This document shows positions 7,634 through 15,885 of a DNA stretch of 64,000 bases, piece after piece. The stretch is taken from positions 124,001 to 188,000 of the forward strand of contig CAZBWO010000001.1 in the NCBI GenBank assembly GCA_964495885.1, in the 5' to 3' direction. Within the stretch, counting starts at the first letter, position 1. Each line of letters starts with the position of its first letter. Under the pieces are notes generated by a model. That model did not search any database and was not told the origin of the DNA. It was given only the letters and a program-made list of their open reading frames with translations. The stretch comes from PALG01 sp964495885. Lineage in GTDB: Bacteria > Bacteroidota > Bacteroidia > Flavobacteriales > Flavobacteriaceae. Both the position numbers and the translations under genes were made by a program.

Positions 7634-9721
7634 TTATTGAATAATGAGCTTTTTGGTAATGGAATTTCCTTCGGAAGAAACTTTCAAAAAATACATGCCA
7701 CTCTTCAAATGAGATAGATTGACTACCAGTGTTCCTTTTTGAGGAACTTGAGTTTCGGTAAAAATTATTTTTCCGACCACATCAAAAATAGCAATTTGGG
7801 TTTCAGCAATCATTTGGGAAGCTTCCAAGGTAATAAAATCTGAGACTGGGTTAGGATACACAACAAAATCATTCAAAAATTGGTCATCCAATCCTAATGG
7901 GCCATCCGTTACAATTTGAAACGAAACGGTATCAAAACAAGTAGTTTGGTTATTATCTACCCTGACAAAAATTGTTTGCGGATTCGTTAGATTGGCGTAC
8001 GCCTCCGGGTTCGAAATAGGATTAGTATTGCTTTGTGCATTAGCCGCGGTTTCGTAAAATGATACGTCATGAAAGGTAGGATCCAGTCCGTCTAATATTT
8101 CGGGAATTTTAACGGTGAGATCAAAAATAGCCATGGCATCATTATCTCCTTCATCTATAAACAGTTCTTCAGGCGCCACAATAGGCGGCTTTTCATTTAC
8201 AATCAAATCCAACGAAACTACTGCCGCAGAAGTTTCCGAAGCATTCATTACCCGTGCAAATACCTCATCGTTAAAGGGCGTTGTATTGGTATAGTTGGAA
8301 GGAAGCGGATTTATATCAAACTCAGCATTTTGAACGGTTGGGTGATAAGAAACTATCAAACTTGAATTCCCCAATGTAATATCATTATCTGCGTCAGTCA
8401 AAGTGAACTCTGCGAAGCCATCGGCATTGTCATCACAGACTTCCAATGGAGATGGGTTCAGATTTAGAGTAATAGGCGTAATCGTAACCGGAATTTCATT
8501 TTCATTGTTGCTTTCATTGGTTTCTGGGATGGTTCCGCTAGGGTCTACCACTGCGGAAAGTATAAAATTGGTTGACACTCCAGAAGGGATTTCCACCATT
8601 ACAGATTGGGTTAACGTTCCACCAATTGGAATATTCTGATTGGTAGTATCTGAACCTGCGAATATTCCGTTGGCAAAAAATGACAAAGCTGTTCCAGCAG
8701 GGAGAACATTAGTACTATTCACATTACTCACCGTGTAGGTTACCTGAACCTCATCTTGCTGCGGAAACGCAATGACATTGTCTATTTGTACGGTACCATC
8801 TGGCAACTCTGAATTAACAACGGTAATAATATTGTTTACAATAATCAAATCCTGCAATGAAGTAAGTTCAATTGGAAGAGAGGTATCTCCGGGTACTACT
8901 ATTCCACTTAAGTCGTAAAAATCCATGTCCATGTTATACAACGTATTGGAATTGGTATAACTATTCGTACCATTAAAGGCATTGTTACCCGGGTTTAATG
9001 GAGGGTTATCTATTAAAACCCCATTAATAAAAAGGGATTCACCATTGGCAATTTGGGCATCACCTTCCCAGGCAAGAAACCCAATTTTGGAAGCCGTATC
9101 ACTTACCGCACTAATATTTTCCAGGGTAATACTTAAGGATGGATTATTGGCTGAAACAAAAACAAACCCGTCAAACACATTTACTTGGTTGAGCAATAAA
9201 CTGGGATCTTCATAAATAACCATGATAGACCATCCTGCATAATCTGTTTGATTGGCACATGTTCCGGTTGCAGCCAAATCAATATCCAAACCCGAAAAGG
9301 TATAGATGCCATTCCCTTCACTTTGAACAATACTGGTTACATCTGCATATCCGGAAAAAAACTCAGTTCCACTACCAGATGTTAGATTAAAAGTCCTGGA
9401 AGCAGTTATGGGCGTTCCATTAAGGTTTACGTTAAAATCACCTCCCCCAGTTGTGGGCCAAGGACCCGACCAATACAATAAGGCCGCCAATACCGTTTGG
9501 TCTGCCGATAAATTTAACGTTGCGCTGGAACTAGTTAAAAGAGCACACGGATTTTCAGACACATTCATGGTATTCCCAATGGCCGTATAATCATTATGTC
9601 CATTAAATTGCGCAAACAAAGACACATCCTGTGCATTTACAGATATTGCACAGAATATAAAACTTAGGAGAAGTAGTGTTTTTTTCAATGTTTTTTTTTG
9701 CAAGTTATTAATTCTACACAA
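7634..9721 (-). CDS. secreted T9SS type A substrate with CARDB-like domain
   Basis: 695 residues. The first ATG (9721) gives a short basic start then a signal peptide ending VNAQ; an internal TTG (LKKTLLLLSF) is an alternative start. The N-terminal 300 residues (FNGHNDYTAIGNTMN, LLYWSGPWPTTGGGDF, GFLAWEGDAQIANGESL) form a module shared with the protein at 44256-46697. Next comes a CARDB-like beta-sandwich (VTYTVSNVNSTN, VVDPSGTIPETNESNNEN), then two repeats ending NPEAYxNxxNPQTIFVRV. The last 80 residues are a type A sorting domain (FVVYPNPVSDFITLE to MYFLKVSSEGNSITKKLIIQ), so it should be exported through the outer membrane by the type IX system and cleaved. Probable adhesin; ligand unknown. 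Confidence 0.88.
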   Translation of the reverse strand: MCRINNLQKKTLKKTLLLLSFIFCAISVNAQDVSLFAQFNGHNDYTAIGNTMNVSENPCALLTSSSATLNLSADQTVLAALLYWSGPWPTTGGGDFNVNLNGTPITASRTFNLTSGSGTEFFSGYADVTSIVQSEGNGIYTFSGLDIDLAATGTCANQTDYAGWSIMVIYEDPSLLLNQVNVFDGFVFVSANNPSLSITLENISAVSDTASKIGFLAWEGDAQIANGESLFINGVLIDNPPLNPGNNAFNGTNSYTNSNTLYNMDMDFYDLSGIVVPGDTSLPIELTSLQDLIIVNNIITVVNSELPDGTVQIDNVIAFPQQDEVQVTYTVSNVNSTNVLPAGTALSFFANGIFAGSDTTNQNIPIGGTLTQSVMVEIPSGVSTNFILSAVVDPSGTIPETNESNNENEIPVTITPITLNLNPSPLEVCDDNADGFAEFTLTDADNDITLGNSSLIVSYHPTVQNAEFDINPLPSNYTNTTPFNDEVFARVMNASETSAAVVSLDLIVNEKPPIVAPEELFIDEGDNDAMAIFDLTVKIPEILDGLDPTFHDVSFYETAANAQSNTNPISNPEAYANLTNPQTIFVRVDNNQTTCFDTVSFQIVTDGPLGLDDQFLNDFVVYPNPVSDFITLEASQMIAETQIAIFDVVGKIIFTETQVPQKGTLVVNLSHLKSGMYFLKVSSEGNSITKKLIIQ

Positions 9722-9743
9722 GAAACAACATTATTTCACCGCT

Positions 9744-9776
9744 TTTGCAAATTCATATGACTTTTATATACCTTTG
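9744..9776 (+). promoter_or_regulatory. Bacteroidota-type promoter of the SpoU methyltransferase gene
   Basis: TTTG at 9744-9747 and TACCTTTG at 9769-9776 are separated by 21 bp and match the -33 TTTG / -7 TAnnTTTG consensus. Only five bases separate the -7 box from the ATG at 9782, so the transcript would be almost or fully leaderless. Confidence 0.6.
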
Positions 9777-9781
9777 ATTTT

Positions 9782-10588
9782 ATGCAAAAACACCTTTCCA
9801 GCCTTCAAAACCCTTTGGTAAAACAAATAACGGCACTTCAGGATAAGTCTAGGGAGCGCAGAAAACAAGGGCTTTTTATCGTAGAAGGCAAACGGGAAAT
9901 TTCACTAGCACTGCAAGGAGGATATTCCTTGATCCAAATGCTGTATTGTCCTGAAATTGTCTCTTCGGAAAGCATTTCTGGTATGCTGGAATCTTTTTCA
10001 CCTTCCGGAGAAATCATTACAGTGACGCAAGAGGTGTACCAAAAATTTGCCTACAGAAGCTCTACGGAAGGAATCATCGCCCTTTTCAAAACCAAGGAAC
10101 ACCAATTACAAAACCTAGTTTTTCAAGGTGAAAATCCGTTGATTCTCGTAGCAGAAGCGCCGGAAAAACCTGGGAATATTGGTGCATTGCTTCGAACCGC
10201 AGATGCAGCTAACCTGGATGCTGTAATCATTGCAAATCCTAAAACAGATGTCTACAACCCCAACATCATTAGAAGTAGTGTGGGCTGTGTGTTTACCAAT
10301 TCTTTGGCAACAGGAACTACTTCAGAGATCATTGAATTCCTGAAAGCTAAAAAGATCGCTATTTTTAGTGCAGCCTTGCAAGCTTCCATTCCCTATGCGC
10401 AATGCAACTTTCAACAGGCTACTGCCATAGTCGTTGGTACCGAAGCAGAAGGTCTTTCCGAAACATGGCTACAGGAAAGCACCCAAAATATCTTGATTCC
10501 CATGCAGGGAAAAATAGACAGTATGAATGTTTCTGTAGCAGCGGGAATCCTTATCTTTGAAGCCAAAAGACAGCGCAATTTTCAATGA
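9782..10588 (+). CDS. TrmH/SpoU-family RNA 2'-O-methyltransferase
   Basis: 268 residues. N-terminal substrate-binding domain (NPLVKQITALQDKSRERRKQ, GLFIVEGKREI) followed by the SPOUT methyltransferase domain with its three motifs: AEAPEKPGNIGALLRTADA near 123, IVVGTEAEGL near 217, and IPMQGKIDSMNVSVAAGILIFEA near 238. The N in PGNIGALLRT and the S/N in DSMNVSVA are the usual catalytic and SAM-binding positions. RlmB/TsnR-like; whether it modifies 23S rRNA or a tRNA cannot be decided. Its stop overlaps the ATG of the next gene (ATGA). Confidence 0.9.
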   Translation: MQKHLSSLQNPLVKQITALQDKSRERRKQGLFIVEGKREISLALQGGYSLIQMLYCPEIVSSESISGMLESFSPSGEIITVTQEVYQKFAYRSSTEGIIALFKTKEHQLQNLVFQGENPLILVAEAPEKPGNIGALLRTADAANLDAVIIANPKTDVYNPNIIRSSVGCVFTNSLATGTTSEIIEFLKAKKIAIFSAALQASIPYAQCNFQQATAIVVGTEAEGLSETWLQESTQNILIPMQGKIDSMNVSVAAGILIFEAKRQRNFQ

Positions 10589-11817
10589 GCCCAACAACGC
10601 TTTTTTACATTATCATTGGGATTTTAATCCTAAATTTTATTATTGACAAAATTCTGGATTTACTGAACGCAAAACACTTTGGAGATCCAATTCCCGAACC
10701 CTTGAAAGATGTCTACAACGAGGAAGAGTACCAAAAATCACAGCAGTACAAAAAAGAAAAATACAGATTTGGGGTAGTTACTTCAATGATATCTTTTGTG
10801 GCAACACTACTATTCTTCTTTTTGGGCGGATTTGAATTTGTGGATCAATTGGCACGTTCCATTTCCAATCATGAAATAATCATTGCCCTTCTCTTTTTTG
10901 GAATCATCTTATTTGCCAGTGATCTGTTGGGCACCCCATTTGCTTATTACCACACCTTTGTCATTGAAGAAAAATATGGATTCAATAAGACTACCAAGAG
11001 AACCTTCCTTATGGATAAAATCAAAGGTTGGTTGATGTCAGCAATTGTAGGGGGTGGAATCCTTACCGCAATCATGTGGTTTTATGAAGTTTCAGGACGT
11101 AATTTTTGGCTCTATGCTTGGGGGTTAGTAACGGTCTTTTCAGTAGGAATGAATATGTTCTATGCAAGACTTATCGTTCCACTTTTTAATAAACAAACCC
11201 CTTTAAAAGAGAGTCTGCTTAGGCAACAAATTGAAGCTTATGCCCAAAAAGTAGGCTTTGAACTCCAAAAAATTTTTGTGATTGATGGCTCTAAAAGAAG
11301 TACAAAAGCAAACGCCTATTTTTCGGGGTTTGGCCCAGAAAAGAGGGTGACGCTTTATGATACGTTAATCAATGACCTAGAGGAAGAGGAAATTGTGGCG
11401 GTCTTAGCCCATGAAGTTGGTCATTATAAAAAAAGGCACATCCTTTTCAATTTATTTGTAACTACGTTCACCACTGGATTTATGCTTTGGTTATTATCCC
11501 TTTTTGTAGGCCTTCCAATTTTTTCGGAAGCTTTAGGGGTTAGCAATGCGTCATTCCACGTTGGACTTATCGTTTTTGGAATACTCTACACCCCTATTTC
11601 GGAAATTATAGGACTCATCATGAATTACCTTTCACGTACTTTCGAGTACCAAGCAGATGCCTATGCTAAAGAAACCTATGCTGCCCCACCTTTAATTTCG
11701 GCCCTAAAAAAGCTTTCCAAAAATAGCTTGAGCAATCTAACACCTCATCCTGCTTACGTTTTCATGCACTATTCCCACCCTACCCTATTACAACGTATCC
11801 AAAAAATGCAAAATTAG
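10585..11817 (+). CDS. M48-family membrane metalloprotease, Ste24/CAAX-protease-like
   Basis: 410 residues with several hydrophobic segments (about 1-20, 65-90, 100-125, 150-175, 180-205, 290-315, 325-350). Zinc site HEVGHYKKRH at about 276, third ligand in FEYQADAYA at about 355, and SxKANAYFSGFG upstream, all typical of Ste24-type peptidases. The N-terminal YNEEEYQKSQQY and EEKYGFNKTT motifs are also family-specific. In bacteria it is thought to act in inner-membrane protein quality control; the true substrate is unknown. Translationally coupled to the methyltransferase gene. Confidence 0.92.
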   Translation: MSPTTLFYIIIGILILNFIIDKILDLLNAKHFGDPIPEPLKDVYNEEEYQKSQQYKKEKYRFGVVTSMISFVATLLFFFLGGFEFVDQLARSISNHEIIIALLFFGIILFASDLLGTPFAYYHTFVIEEKYGFNKTTKRTFLMDKIKGWLMSAIVGGGILTAIMWFYEVSGRNFWLYAWGLVTVFSVGMNMFYARLIVPLFNKQTPLKESLLRQQIEAYAQKVGFELQKIFVIDGSKRSTKANAYFSGFGPEKRVTLYDTLINDLEEEEIVAVLAHEVGHYKKRHILFNLFVTTFTTGFMLWLLSLFVGLPIFSEALGVSNASFHVGLIVFGILYTPISEIIGLIMNYLSRTFEYQADAYAKETYAAPPLISALKKLSKNSLSNLTPHPAYVFMHYSHPTLLQRIQKMQN

Positions 11818-11869
11818 AATTGGCGAAACATTTGTTGTTCAATTTCCTACAAAGTCGTATTTTTAATCT

Positions 11870-14074
11870 ATGACAGAAGCCTTCATAGAAGAAGAAAAGA
11901 AGGAGATTGCCAAACAGTATAAAGAGCTGTTGAAGGTAAGTTACCGCACGCTTTCCGCTGACGATAAAAAGTTGATACGTTCTGCATTTGATGTAGCCGT
12001 AGATGCCCATAAGGAACAACGCAGGAAAAGCGGGGAAGCGTATATTTTTCATCCCATTGCCGTGGCAAAAATAGTCGCATCGGAAATTGGACTGGACGCC
12101 ACTTCCATTGCGGCTGCCTTGCTGCATGATGTAGTTGAGGATACTGCCTACAATTTAGCCGATTTAGAACAAATGTTCGGGGAAACCGTTGCAAGGATTG
12201 TAGATGGGCTCACTAAAATTTCGGCTTTGGAATACCAAAGCGATGTTTCGCTTCAGGCAGAAAACTTCCGTAAAATGCTACTCACCCTGAATGAGGATAT
12301 CCGGGTGATCATCATTAAAATTGCAGACCGGTTGCATAACATGCAGACCATGGATTCCATGCCAGCGCACAAGCAAGTAAAAATTGCTTCGGAAACCCTA
12401 TACATCTATGCACCAATGGCCCATAGAATTGGGCTTTACAATATTAAAACCGAATTGGAAGACCTTGGGCTGAAATATACCGAACCGGAAGTCTACCAAG
12501 ATATTTTGGGGAAAATCAAGGAAAGTAAGGAACAACAGGATGCATACATTGAAGCATTTTCCACCGTAATTCGGGATTCGTTGGATGCCGAAAAACTAAA
12601 CTATGAAATCAAGGGCCGGCCTAAGTCCATTTTTTCCATCCGAAGAAAAATGCTGGCACAGAATATCACTTTTGACGAAGTCTATGATAAGTTTGCCATT
12701 CGAATTATCTATAAAAGTGACCCCAATAATGAAAAGTTCCTTGCTTGGAAAATTTATTCCATTGTTACAGATCATTTTAGACCCAACCCAACACGTTTAC
12801 GAGATTGGATTTCCTCACCAAAATCTACTGGTTATGAGGCATTGCATATTACGGTAATGGGACCCAAAGGACGCTGGGTGGAAGTGCAGATTCGAAGTGA
12901 ACGTATGAATGAGATCGCCGAGAAAGGCTACGCTGCCCATTACAAATATAAAAACAAGGAAAAGGACGATGGTGGTTTGGATGATTGGCTCAATAAGCTT
13001 CAGGATACCTTAGAGAACAATCAGATTAGTGCCGTGGATTTCGTAGAGGAATTTAAATTAAACCTATACGCCAAAGAAATTTTTGTATTCTCCCCTAAAG
13101 GAGATCTTTACTCTTTGGCCAAAGGGGCCACCGCTTTAGATTTTGCCTTCCATGTACATACCGAAGTAGGCTCCCACACACGTGGCGCCAAGGTAAATGG
13201 TAAATTGGTTCCGTTAAGCCATGAATTAAAGAGCGGGGACCAAGTTGAAATCATTACTTCGGAAAAAACCAAACCTTCCTCCAACTGGCTAAATTATGTT
13301 AAAACCGGAAGAGCCATTTCAAAAATTAAATCATCGCTCAAGGAAGATCAAAAGGAAATAGCCAACGAAGGAAAAGTGGTACTCACCCGAAAATTACGTT
13401 CCCTTAAAATTACCCTTGACGAGAAAGTAGTAAACGAATTGGTGGTTTTCTTTAAATTAAAAACAAGCCTTGATCTATTTTATAGAGTGGGTGCAGGAAT
13501 TATTGATAACCAAATGCTGAAGGACTTTGCAGCCAGCCGTAGCAATGCCTTTATGAAGCTTTGGAAGGGAAGGGTGCGTAAACCTAGTAAAAAGGAGGAC
13601 ATAGAGAAAGAGGAGCTTACCATTAAATATGACCAATTGGTTTTTGGGAAAGATGAAGAAAAGCTGGATTATAAACTTTCGGTATGTTGCAACCCTATTC
13701 CCGGTGATGATGTTTTTGGTTTTATTACGGTTAATGATGGAATTAAAGTGCATAAAAAAAATTGTCCCAATGCCATTCAGCTTCAGAGCAATTACAATTA
13801 CAGAATCATCCAAGCCAAATGGATTGACTCTTCACAACAGGATTTCAAGGCTACGTTAAAAATTTCCGGTATAGACGCCATGGGGCTGGTAAGCAATGTG
13901 ACCAAAGTCGTTTCCAATCACCATCATATTGATATGAAGAGTGTACATTTTGATAGCGATGATGGCACCTTTACAGGTACGATTGTAGTGGTCGTTAAAA
14001 ACAAATCCATTCTTGATAACATTGTAAAAAACCTTAAAAAAATAAACGGTATCCATAAAGTGATACGCGCATAA
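11870..14074 (+). CDS. relA/spoT: bifunctional (p)ppGpp synthetase/hydrolase, RelA/SpoT homologue
   Basis: 734 residues, the normal length of a long Rsh protein. Order: HD hydrolase domain with LLHDVVEDT at about 85-93; synthetase domain with GRPKSIFSIRRKM near 244 and PKSTGYEALHITVMGP near 318; TGS domain (FVFSPKGDLYSLAKG, about 400-460); zinc-finger-like CCNPIPGDDVFGF near 605; ACT domain at about 655-734. The synthetase loop reads RLRDW, matching the RxKD charge pattern of bifunctional enzymes rather than the ExDD of RelA-only ones, and the HD motif is intact, so both activities are expected. It is the only long Rsh gene in the window and controls the stringent response. Confidence 0.95.
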   Translation: MTEAFIEEEKKEIAKQYKELLKVSYRTLSADDKKLIRSAFDVAVDAHKEQRRKSGEAYIFHPIAVAKIVASEIGLDATSIAAALLHDVVEDTAYNLADLEQMFGETVARIVDGLTKISALEYQSDVSLQAENFRKMLLTLNEDIRVIIIKIADRLHNMQTMDSMPAHKQVKIASETLYIYAPMAHRIGLYNIKTELEDLGLKYTEPEVYQDILGKIKESKEQQDAYIEAFSTVIRDSLDAEKLNYEIKGRPKSIFSIRRKMLAQNITFDEVYDKFAIRIIYKSDPNNEKFLAWKIYSIVTDHFRPNPTRLRDWISSPKSTGYEALHITVMGPKGRWVEVQIRSERMNEIAEKGYAAHYKYKNKEKDDGGLDDWLNKLQDTLENNQISAVDFVEEFKLNLYAKEIFVFSPKGDLYSLAKGATALDFAFHVHTEVGSHTRGAKVNGKLVPLSHELKSGDQVEIITSEKTKPSSNWLNYVKTGRAISKIKSSLKEDQKEIANEGKVVLTRKLRSLKITLDEKVVNELVVFFKLKTSLDLFYRVGAGIIDNQMLKDFAASRSNAFMKLWKGRVRKPSKKEDIEKEELTIKYDQLVFGKDEEKLDYKLSVCCNPIPGDDVFGFITVNDGIKVHKKNCPNAIQLQSNYNYRIIQAKWIDSSQQDFKATLKISGIDAMGLVSNVTKVVSNHHHIDMKSVHFDSDDGTFTGTIVVVVKNKSILDNIVKNLKKINGIHKVIRA

Positions 14075-14080
14075 TTTAAG

Positions 14081-14088
14081 TACCTTTG
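14081..14088 (+). promoter_or_regulatory. TAnnTTTG -7 element before the Fur-like gene
   Basis: TACCTTTG lies 10 bases before the ATG at 14099, in the 24-bp gap after the relA/spoT stop. No clear -33 TTTG is seen at the usual spacing. It would give the Fur-like/purA unit its own promoter with a very short leader. Confidence 0.45.
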
Positions 14089-14098
14089 CCTTTTTGGA

Positions 14099-14548
14099 AT
14101 GAATACCCCTACGGAAAAAAATAACCAAGCTATTGTAAAGCAGGTCTTCACAGATTACCTGGAGGAAAAAGGACACCGAAAAACACCCGAACGCTATGCC
14201 ATCCTTCAGGAGATTTATGAACAACAAGATCACTTTGATATTGAGTCGCTCTACATCAATATGAAAAATAAAAATTACCGGGTAAGTAGAGCAACCTTGT
14301 ACAATACCATTGAACTTTTATTGGAATGCGGCTTGGTGCGGAAACACCAGTTTGGACAGAATCAAGCTCATTATGAAAAGTCATATTTCGACAAGCAACA
14401 TGATCATGTCATTCTTTCCAATGGGGAAGTCATTGAATTTTGCGACCCGCGAATTCAATCCATCAAAAAAACTATAGAAGAAGTATTTGATATAGAAATC
14501 ACCAAACATTCACTTTATTTCTACGGAAAAAGAAACAACTCCAATTAA
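14099..14548 (+). CDS. Fur-family transcriptional regulator, lacking the CxxC zinc site
   Basis: 149 residues. Winged-helix DNA-binding domain (about 10-90) with the family signature HRKTPERYAILQEIYE and recognition helix VSRATLYNTIELLLECGLVRK, then a dimerisation/metal domain with HDHVILSNGEVIEFCDPRIQ. In classical Fur the segment after HDH carries CxxC; here it is replaced by LSNG, so the structural zinc site is absent, while the His/Glu/Asp regulatory ligands remain. To my knowledge this form is common in Flavobacteriaceae next to purA. The metal sensed (iron, zinc, manganese, or peroxide as in PerR) cannot be told. It precedes purA by 12 bp. Confidence 0.88.
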   Translation: MNTPTEKNNQAIVKQVFTDYLEEKGHRKTPERYAILQEIYEQQDHFDIESLYINMKNKNYRVSRATLYNTIELLLECGLVRKHQFGQNQAHYEKSYFDKQHDHVILSNGEVIEFCDPRIQSIKKTIEEVFDIEITKHSLYFYGKRNNSN

Positions 14549-14560
14549 ACCAATTCAATT

Positions 14561-15832
14561 ATGGCAGTAGATTTACTTTTGGGACTCCAATGGGGAGACG
14601 AAGGCAAAGGAAAAATTGTAGATGTACTTACAAAAAACTATGATATCGTTGCCCGTTTTCAAGGGGGACCCAATGCGGGTCACACCTTAGAATTTGATGG
14701 CATAAAACACGTATTGCGAACCATTCCCTCTGGAATCTTTCACGATCAAACCATCAATCTTATTGGAAACGGTGTGGTGATAGACCCTGTTGTTTTTGCA
14801 AAGGAATTAGAAGGATTGGACCAGTTTTCAATTGACTACAAAGCTAAAATGCTTATCTCCCGAAAAGCTCACCTCATCCTCCCTACCCATAGGCTATTGG
14901 ATGCAGCTAGTGAAGCTTCCAAAGGAAAAGCCAAGATAGGTTCTACGCTGAAAGGCATAGGCCCTACCTATATGGATAAAACCGGTAGAAACGGTATTCG
15001 TGTTGGAGATATTGAACTGAAAGGGTGGAAGAAAAAATACCGGGCATTAGCCAATAAACACGAAGGCATGATTGCCTTTTATGATGTGGATATACAATAT
15101 GATCTCGCTGAAATGGAAGCAGAGTTTTTTGAAGCAATTGAAGTTTTAAAAACCCTTCCTTTTATTGATAGCGAAGAATACCTACACCAAGCCCTAAAGC
15201 AGGGAAAAACCATTTTGGCGGAAGGTGCACAAGGGTCCCTTTTAGATATTGATTTTGGAACGTACCCCTTTGTTACTTCCTCAAACACTACAGCAGCTGG
15301 CGCCTGTACCGGCTTAGGAATTGCCCCTACTAAAATCAAAGAGGTGTATGGTATATTTAAGGCTTATACCACAAGGGTTGGTTCTGGGCCGTTCCCCACA
15401 GAACTTTTTGACGAAGCGGGCCAAACCATGGCCAAGGTTGGAAATGAATTTGGTGCCGTCACCGGAAGACCAAGGCGTTGTGGGTGGCTTGATTTAGTTG
15501 CATTAAAATATACCTGCGAAGTAAACGGAGTTACTCAATTGATGATGATGAAGGGGGATGTGTTAAGCGGTTTTGAAAAAATTAAAGTTTGTACCGCTTA
15601 CAAATACAAAGGAGAAACAATTAGTCACCTCCCCTACAATATTGAAGCTGAAAATGTAACCCCCATCTACAGCGAAATGGAAGGATGGAAAGAGGATCTC
15701 ACTCAAATGACAGATACTTCAGAATTTCCAGCCTCTTTAAATGCCTATATTGCCTTTTTGGAAAAAGAACTGGAAATTCCTATCAAAATCGTTTCAGTAG
15801 GACCAGACAGAAAACAAACAATTCATAGATAA
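14561..15832 (+). CDS. purA: adenylosuccinate synthetase
   Basis: 423 residues, full length. Catalyses GTP-dependent condensation of IMP with aspartate, the first committed AMP step. Signature N-terminal LGLQWGDEGKGKIVD (P-loop-like, with the catalytic Asp), PNAGHTL, GIGPTYMDKTGRNGIR near 137, AEGAQGSLLDIDFGTYPFVTSSN near 222, and GPFPTEL and TGRPRRCGWLDLVAL near 273-314. The ATG at 14561 follows the Fur-like gene by 12 bp, so the two are very probably cotranscribed. Confidence 0.97.
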   Translation: MAVDLLLGLQWGDEGKGKIVDVLTKNYDIVARFQGGPNAGHTLEFDGIKHVLRTIPSGIFHDQTINLIGNGVVIDPVVFAKELEGLDQFSIDYKAKMLISRKAHLILPTHRLLDAASEASKGKAKIGSTLKGIGPTYMDKTGRNGIRVGDIELKGWKKKYRALANKHEGMIAFYDVDIQYDLAEMEAEFFEAIEVLKTLPFIDSEEYLHQALKQGKTILAEGAQGSLLDIDFGTYPFVTSSNTTAAGACTGLGIAPTKIKEVYGIFKAYTTRVGSGPFPTELFDEAGQTMAKVGNEFGAVTGRPRRCGWLDLVALKYTCEVNGVTQLMMMKGDVLSGFEKIKVCTAYKYKGETISHLPYNIEAENVTPIYSEMEGWKEDLTQMTDTSEFPASLNAYIAFLEKELEIPIKIVSVGPDRKQTIHR

Positions 15833-15885
15833 GTTTTTTTAATAAATTGCGTTGTAGAGCATAGGAAAAACCAACAACTTACGGA

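Noticed and set aside
14114..14233. Antisense ORFs across the relA/spoT-fur junction
   Set aside because: They overlap two well-supported genes over their full length and show no family resemblance.
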